Shown here: one piece after another, positions 5,197 to 8,932 of the stretch | Position numbering within the stretch: position 1 is the stretch's first letter | Layout of the letters: each line of letters opens with the position of its first letter | Source of the DNA: Campylobacteraceae bacterium | Lineage (GTDB): Bacteria; Campylobacterota; Campylobacteria; Campylobacterales; Sulfurovaceae | Direction of reading: 5' to 3' | Assembly (NCBI GenBank): GCA_026982175.1 | Contig: JALSHP010000363.1 | Coordinates: forward strand, 1 to 8,932 | Length of the DNA: 8,932 nucleotides | Made by a program: the position numbers and the translations under genes | The notes under the pieces: generated by a model | Told to the model about the DNA's origin: nothing | Seen by the model: the letters and a program-made list of their open reading frames with translations, nothing else | Database searches by the model: none

Positions 5197-6435
5197 ATGC
5201 AAAACAACTCCCTCCCAATCCTCCTAAGAAATCCAAAAATCCTCCTTATCGGTGGGGGAAAAGTTGCCCTGCAAAAAGCCCAAGTGTTACACGAAAACAA
5301 CATTGAGTTTAGAGTGGTCGCCCAAGTTTGTGTAGAGGAACTCTCTGCTTTTTGTGCTAACATTCAAGTAAAAACATTTGAACGCTCTGACATCAAAGAG
5401 AGCATTATCATAGATGCCACAGGCAACATTGAAGTAACCAATACCCTCTTAGCCCATAAAAAAGAGCATGAACTTCTGCTCAATGTGGTTGATGTTCCAA
5501 AATATTGTGACTTCTACTTTATGGCACTCACCAAAAACCGACCACTTCAAATAGCCGTTTCAAGTAATGGAGCAAGTCCTACGGTAGCGAAGTATTTTAG
5601 AGATGAATGTGAAGCGTTAATTCCTACCAATATTGAAGCCTATTTAGCCCAAAAAAAACAAGAACGAGAGTCTAAAGTGATTGACATCACCCAAACCAAT
5701 CAAGAATTAAAAATACTAAATGCCAAGGTCTATTTAGTAGGTTGTGGTTTGGGTGACCCCTATTTATTGACCCTTAAAGCCTACAAAATCATGCAAAGTG
5801 TGGACGTGGTGCTTTATGATAATCTCATAAGTGAAGAGATGATGGCACTTGTTCCCAAAACTACTGAAAAAGTTTATGTCGGCAAAAAAGAGGGGCATCA
5901 CTCTAAGTCACAAGAGGAAATTCATGAGGTCATTTTACACTATGTGAAGCAAGGAAAAAGCGTGGCACGGCTAAAAAGTGGTGACCCCTATGTCTTTGGG
6001 CGTGGGGCTGAAGAGAAACTCTTTTTAGAAGCATTGGGCATCTCTACACAAGTTATCCCTGGTATTAGCTCCTCCATTTCTGCCCCAATGTTTGGCGACA
6101 TTCCCATTACCGCACGCCATTATGCCTCTTCATTTTCCATTGTCTCCCCTCACTCAAAAGGGTATAGCTTGAACCTCTCATGGATTGATTTACTCCATCG
6201 TGAAAACCATACCGTAGTCGTACTCATGGGTCTAAGTCGGATTGTCGAAATAGTCAATGAAGCCAAAAAACAAGGAGTCAATAAAAACAAACCTTGTGCC
6301 ATCATCTCCAATGCCAGTCGCCCAAATCAAAAAGTTACGCGTTGTACTTTGGAGAGTTTAGAAGAGGCATCTAAAGAGATGATACGTCCTTCTATTTTGG
6401 TATTTGGGGAAGTGGTAAATGTCTTTAATACTTAA
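5197..6435 (+). CDS. cysG: Siroheme synthase: precorrin-2 dehydrogenase/ferrochelatase fused to uroporphyrinogen-III C-methyltransferase
   Basis: A two-domain cytoplasmic enzyme that makes siroheme, the cofactor of sulfite and nitrite reductases. Residues about 8-150 are the NAD-binding precorrin-2 dehydrogenase/sirohydrochlorin ferrochelatase domain, with LLIGGGKVALQKA (16-28), the catalytic-type Asp99 in NVVD (96-99) and IAVSSNGASPTVAKYFRDE (119-137). Residues about 177-412 are the SAM-dependent uroporphyrinogen-III methyltransferase domain, with VYLVGCGLGDPYLLTL (178-193), RLKSGDPYVFGRGAEE (258-273), VIPGISSSISAP (286-297) and VVLMGLSR (341-348). Length is 412 against about 457 for E. coli CysG; most of the deficit is in the middle dimerisation region. 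Several methyltransferase motifs depart from consensus: GLGD for GPGD, KSGD for KGGD, and SPH where E. coli has TGH. AAAGAGAG precedes the ATG. The 90-nt gap after ssrA is AT-rich with no distinct promoter. The gene converges on the kinase gene, with only 4 nt between stops. Confidence 0.92.
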   Translation: MQNNSLPILLRNPKILLIGGGKVALQKAQVLHENNIEFRVVAQVCVEELSAFCANIQVKTFERSDIKESIIIDATGNIEVTNTLLAHKKEHELLLNVVDVPKYCDFYFMALTKNRPLQIAVSSNGASPTVAKYFRDECEALIPTNIEAYLAQKKQERESKVIDITQTNQELKILNAKVYLVGCGLGDPYLLTLKAYKIMQSVDVVLYDNLISEEMMALVPKTTEKVYVGKKEGHHSKSQEEIHEVILHYVKQGKSVARLKSGDPYVFGRGAEEKLFLEALGISTQVIPGISSSISAPMFGDIPITARHYASSFSIVSPHSKGYSLNLSWIDLLHRENHTVVVLMGLSRIVEIVNEAKKQGVNKNKPCAIISNASRPNQKVTRCTLESLEEASKEMIRPSILVFGEVVNVFNT

Positions 6436-6439
6436 GTGC

Positions 6440-7993
6440 TTACAAGCCAGGGGCTTTCCACATACTCGCCGTTAATCCCCTATCTACTAGCTTCAACTGC
6501 TCAACATAAATCTCTTGCCACTCTTTTTCTATCTCTTGATAAAGCTCATAGTTCTCTTGGTTTGGGAGATACTCCTTGTCCCACTCCACAAGCTTTTCAG
6601 AAGCCTCTACCAAAGAGTCATAGACCCCAACCCCAACACCAGCACTCATCGCAGCGCCTAAAGCTGTCGCTTCTCTTACTTTGGGTACTTTGACCTTGCA
6701 TCCTGTCACATCAGCCAATATCTGACACCACAATGCCCCTTTACTTGCCCCTCCAGCAAAGACAATCTCTTTAATCTCTATGCTTGTAAAAGCTTCTATT
6801 TTTTTGAGATTAATATGAGAAACAATACACGCATTCTCTTGCAGACTTCTAAACATCGACGCTCTGTTACATACTTCAGGGTCAATGCAGAGGTTAATAA
6901 ACGAAGGACTCGCATGATACCACTTGCCATACTTCATGCTATCTGAAAAAATAGGCATGATTCCATGAGAACCCACAGGGACTTTTGAGGCTTTCTCTTC
7001 TAGCACAGCATAAGCATCAATCCCTCTTAGCTTCGCTTCCTCTTTCTCCAGTTCACAAAAGGCATCTCTAAACCAACGCATGACAAGACCAGAGAAAAAG
7101 GTAATACCCTCTGCTTGTGAGAGACCTTGAACAACATGAGGATTGACCCGTATGCCCATATCTTTTGGAGGAGTAACATCAGACTTCATGTTCACTACTT
7201 GTTGCCAAAAAGAGCCACCAAGCACAGCTACTTGCCCCTCTTTGGTCACGCCAAGTCCTGCTGCACCCAACTGAACATCTCCTCCACCCATCACCACTTT
7301 TGTTTGAAGTGACATTCCAGAAGCTTCATCGACAACATTACCCATAACTGTTCCCACTTCTAACACAGGAGGGAAAATATCATCTTTAAGCCCAATGTTA
7401 TTTGCCATAGCCGAAATCCATTGACGCTCTTTTAAAGAGAATATCCCCGTTGTACCTCCATTGCTAGGGTCAGTAGCAATCATGCCAGAGAGTTTGGCTA
7501 ATATCCAGTCACCTATCATGGAGATATTGGCTACTTTTTCATAGAGTTCGGGTCTATTATTTTTAAGCCATAAAAGGCGTGGCAATGCCCCCAAAGCAAA
7601 GGTTTGACCAGAGAGTGCATAGAACTCCTGCTCTACGCCCACAAAATTTTCTTTTAAAAACTTCACCTCATCAGCTGCCCTTGCATCGACATTGGCAACA
7701 GCCCAAAGCTCTTTGCCCTCTTTGTCATAGAGTACAATCCCCTCACGCATGGAAGTTGCCGAAACAGCGACTATCTCTTCTGCTCGGAGTCCTGCGAGTT
7801 TAATAGACTCTTTAATACACCCACGCGTTATCTCCCAATTTTTAGCCGTGTCAAAGGTCATGGAGTTGGGTACACCCTCTTCTGCTAAATGCGTCCACTC
7901 CTCTTGTGCTACAGAGAGTTGGTTTCCCTCGGTATCAAATACTATAGCTCTAACTGAGCCTGTTCCTGCATCTATTGCCATTAAGTATTGCAT
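6440..7993 (-). CDS. lsrK: LsrK-like autoinducer-2 kinase (FGGY sugar kinase family)
   Basis: An FGGY-family kinase of 517 residues that closely resembles E. coli LsrK (about 530 residues), which phosphorylates the AI-2 precursor DPD after import. Shared stretches include LMAIDAGTGSVRA (4-16, phosphate-binding loop), SMREGIVLY (81-89), NVDARAA (101-107), GGGDVQLG (236-243, catalytic Asp239), GGSFWQQVVN (259-268), MRWFRDAFC (305-313), MPIFSDSM (346-353), FAGGASKGALWCQILAD (412-428), KVREATALG (438-446) and the exact tail WKAPGL. The start is the ATG at 7993, which yields the canonical MQYLMAIDAG N-terminus behind AAGGAAA. A longer frame starting at 8077 would translate the inverted repeat and is rejected. 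The gene lies downstream of an aldolase across a REP-like doublet. No lsrABCD transporter, lsrF, lsrG or lsrR is in view, so the physiological substrate may be AI-2 or another small sugar. Family identity is firm; the exact substrate is inferred. Confidence 0.9.
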   Translation of the reverse strand: MQYLMAIDAGTGSVRAIVFDTEGNQLSVAQEEWTHLAEEGVPNSMTFDTAKNWEITRGCIKESIKLAGLRAEEIVAVSATSMREGIVLYDKEGKELWAVANVDARAADEVKFLKENFVGVEQEFYALSGQTFALGALPRLLWLKNNRPELYEKVANISMIGDWILAKLSGMIATDPSNGGTTGIFSLKERQWISAMANNIGLKDDIFPPVLEVGTVMGNVVDEASGMSLQTKVVMGGGDVQLGAAGLGVTKEGQVAVLGGSFWQQVVNMKSDVTPPKDMGIRVNPHVVQGLSQAEGITFFSGLVMRWFRDAFCELEKEEAKLRGIDAYAVLEEKASKVPVGSHGIMPIFSDSMKYGKWYHASPSFINLCIDPEVCNRASMFRSLQENACIVSHINLKKIEAFTSIEIKEIVFAGGASKGALWCQILADVTGCKVKVPKVREATALGAAMSAGVGVGVYDSLVEASEKLVEWDKEYLPNQENYELYQEIEKEWQEIYVEQLKLVDRGLTASMWKAPGL

Positions 7994-7997
7994 GGGG

Positions 7998-8004
7998 TTT
8001 CCTT
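7998..8004 (-). promoter_or_regulatory. Kinase ribosome binding site (decides the start)
   Basis: AAGGAAA on the minus strand, 4 nt before the ATG at 7993. It lies only 4 nt beyond the end of the 26-bp inverted repeat, so folding of that repeat in the mRNA could affect ribosome access. Confidence 0.65.
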
Positions 8005-8008
8005 TTTC

Positions 8009-8105
8009 GTAGGTCGGGGTATCCTCACCCCGACAATTAAAATTTGATATAAAAATAAATTTAACAATGAACGACAAGCGTCGGGGTGAGGATACCCCGA
8101 CCTAC
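8009..8105. repeat. REP-like inverted repeat pair, GC-rich type (26-bp perfect arms)
   Basis: Perfect 26-nt inverted arms (8009-8034 and 8080-8105) flank a 45-nt AT-rich spacer. Each arm is GTAG followed by an internal hairpin, GTCGGGGT-atcctc-ACCCCGAC (8-bp stem, 6-nt loop), matching the GTAG-plus-hairpin layout of RAYT-associated REP elements. The two inverted copies make a BIME/REPIN-like doublet. It fills the gap between the aldolase and kinase genes. The aldolase stop TAG is part of the GTAG of the right-hand copy, and the left-hand copy ends a few bases from the kinase ribosome site. In the mRNA the arms could form a 26-bp hairpin or two small ones. The sequence differs from the doublet at 2653-2708. 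Whether a transposase mobilises it cannot be judged here, because no RAYT gene is in the window. Confidence 0.88.
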
Positions 8106-8932
8106 TTCAATTTCGCCTGTTCCAGTTCCCAATACTCCATCTCAAAACTATCTTTAAGTGAAATAGACTCATAGCCTCCAAGCTTATCGGCTCTTAAAAC
8201 AGCTCTCATGGTATGCTCTACCACATCATTCATTACATTGACTTCTTTCTCATTTTTACCAAATAGTACCACGCCAAAGTTTTTAACTACGGCGTAATTG
8301 GGTGCAGGATTTAGCATAATCTCATCACTAGCATAAGTCTCAAAATAAGCTTTATAGTCAGCCACATATTTAGGGACTGCTGTCTCTAAATTTTCATTAA
8401 TGATTAAAGGGGTTCTTTTGGTTCTAATAATATGCTCAGGGGTCAAAACTCCACGTGTCGCTTTCATATATAAGTGGTCTTGCGAAGCATAATGAAGTGC
8501 TAAAGGTGTTTGATTGACTTTCATCTCCACTTCATAGCCTTTAGCTTCACTCACAAGCTCTTTTAATCTATCTATATCAAACGCTATAGGCTCAATCTTC
8601 TCAAAACTCAAAGGGGCATTCTCATCTAAAAATTTCTCTGCTCTACTCACAGCATCAATCATCTTATCATAAGATCTCTTAGCATCATTATCAAAGGTAA
8701 AGATGCCATGATTATGTAAAATAATCCCCTCACAACTCGCCCAATCAAAATCACGTGTCATCTTGTAAATCTCATGAGCTAAGATGAAGCCGGGCATAAT
8801 GTAAGGCACAATCAAAAAGTTAGGAAAAAGTTTTGCTATATGCTCTTTACCCTGAACTGAATTTGAAATGGTCACCACAGCATCTGCATGAGTATGGTCA
8901 ACCACTTTAAAAGGAATGAGTGCATGAAGTAT
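8102..8932 (-). CDS. Class II aldolase, RhaD-like aldolase domain without its dehydrogenase half; N-terminus beyond the window
   Basis: A frame of 276 codons plus stop enters from the right edge. The first visible residues ILHALIPFKVVDHTHAD match the interior of zinc-dependent class II aldolases, so the true start is outside; a GTG at 8905 is an internal valine codon. Class II aldolases cleave sugar 1-phosphates to dihydroxyacetone phosphate and an aldehyde. Zinc ligands are visible as His13 and His15 in DHTHAD and His75 in LHNHG (numbered from the window edge); the glutamate is off the edge. The sequence follows the aldolase half of the bifunctional rhamnulose-1-phosphate aldolase/short-chain dehydrogenase family, including the EYWELEQAKL end that normally links to the dehydrogenase. 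Here it stops one residue later, at a TAG supplied by the REP-like repeat. It is probably cotranscribed with the downstream LsrK-like kinase. Aldolase family is firm; the substrate is unknown. Confidence 0.88.
   Translation of the reverse strand: MLHALIPFKVVDHTHADAVVTISNSVQGKEHIAKLFPNFLIVPYIMPGFILAHEIYKMTRDFDWASCEGIILHNHGIFTFDNDAKRSYDKMIDAVSRAEKFLDENAPLSFEKIEPIAFDIDRLKELVSEAKGYEVEMKVNQTPLALHYASQDHLYMKATRGVLTPEHIIRTKRTPLIINENLETAVPKYVADYKAYFETYASDEIMLNPAPNYAVVKNFGVVLFGKNEKEVNVMNDVVEHTMRAVLRADKLGGYESISLKDSFEMEYWELEQAKLK

Noticed and set aside
609..7993. An AI-2 signalling circuit made of the AI-2E permease and the LsrK-like kinase
   Set aside because: The two genes lie about 5 kb apart in separate operons with housekeeping genes between them. 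The permease family name does not establish its substrate, so linking them would be name-matching.
6436..8012. Plus-strand frames of 61-87 codons opposite the kinase gene
   Set aside because: They are antisense shadows of the LsrK-like coding sequence with low-complexity, non-protein-like composition.
7994..8077. A 28-residue N-terminal extension of the kinase, starting at the ATG at 8077
   Set aside because: The extension would be encoded by the spacer and one arm of the inverted repeat, has no family support, and a good ribosome site precedes the ATG at 7993, where LsrK homology begins.
8903..8905. GTG as the start of the aldolase gene
   Set aside because: The frame stays open to the right edge and the upstream codons (ILHALIPFK) match the family, so the GTG is an internal valine just before the zinc-binding DHTHAD.

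Overview
The window looks like chromosomal DNA from a free-living member of the Campylobacterota (Epsilonproteobacteria), perhaps a Sulfurimonas-, Sulfurovum- or Arcobacter-like genome. This is inferred from three things: low-to-moderate GC with AT-rich intergenic gaps; panB directly upstream of ruvB, an adjacency I recall from Helicobacter; and a one-piece tmRNA whose tag (ANNTDYRPAYAVA) resembles the NNTDY/PAYA tags of Helicobacter and Campylobacter. No species assignment is possible from sequence reading alone.

Layout. (1) Positions 1-3529, minus strand: panB, ruvB, an AI-2E-family permease and an unrecognised membrane-anchored protein that runs off the left edge. The last three are tightly packed (11-nt overlap, then a TAGTGATG stop/start junction). 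panB and ruvB are separated by a 23-bp perfect inverted repeat. (2) Positions 3530-3612: a divergent promoter region. (3) Positions 3613-6435, plus strand: trpA with a TTG start, a small ZapB-sized coiled-coil protein, the ssrA tmRNA with its own near-consensus sigma-70 promoter, and a CysG-type siroheme synthase. (4) Positions 6440-8932, minus strand and convergent with cysG: an aldolase-domain protein cut by the right edge, followed by a kinase that closely resembles LsrK (autoinducer-2 kinase). A 26-bp perfect inverted repeat lies between these two genes.

Most of the window is housekeeping: recombination, pantothenate, tryptophan, siroheme and ribosome rescue. The accessory part is the aldolase/LsrK-like pair, which looks like a small kinase-aldolase catabolic module rather than a complete lsr quorum-sensing operon. 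The aldolase resembles the N-terminal half of the bifunctional aldolase/short-chain dehydrogenase family but stops exactly where the dehydrogenase would begin. Its stop codon lies inside the inverted repeat.

The least ordinary signal is the two inverted-repeat pairs. They differ in sequence, but every unit starts with GTAG followed by a small hairpin, the format of REP elements mobilised by RAYT (TnpA-REP) transposases. They look like two different REP doublets sitting in the intercistronic gaps of two unrelated operons. I see no clearly new multi-gene system in the window.
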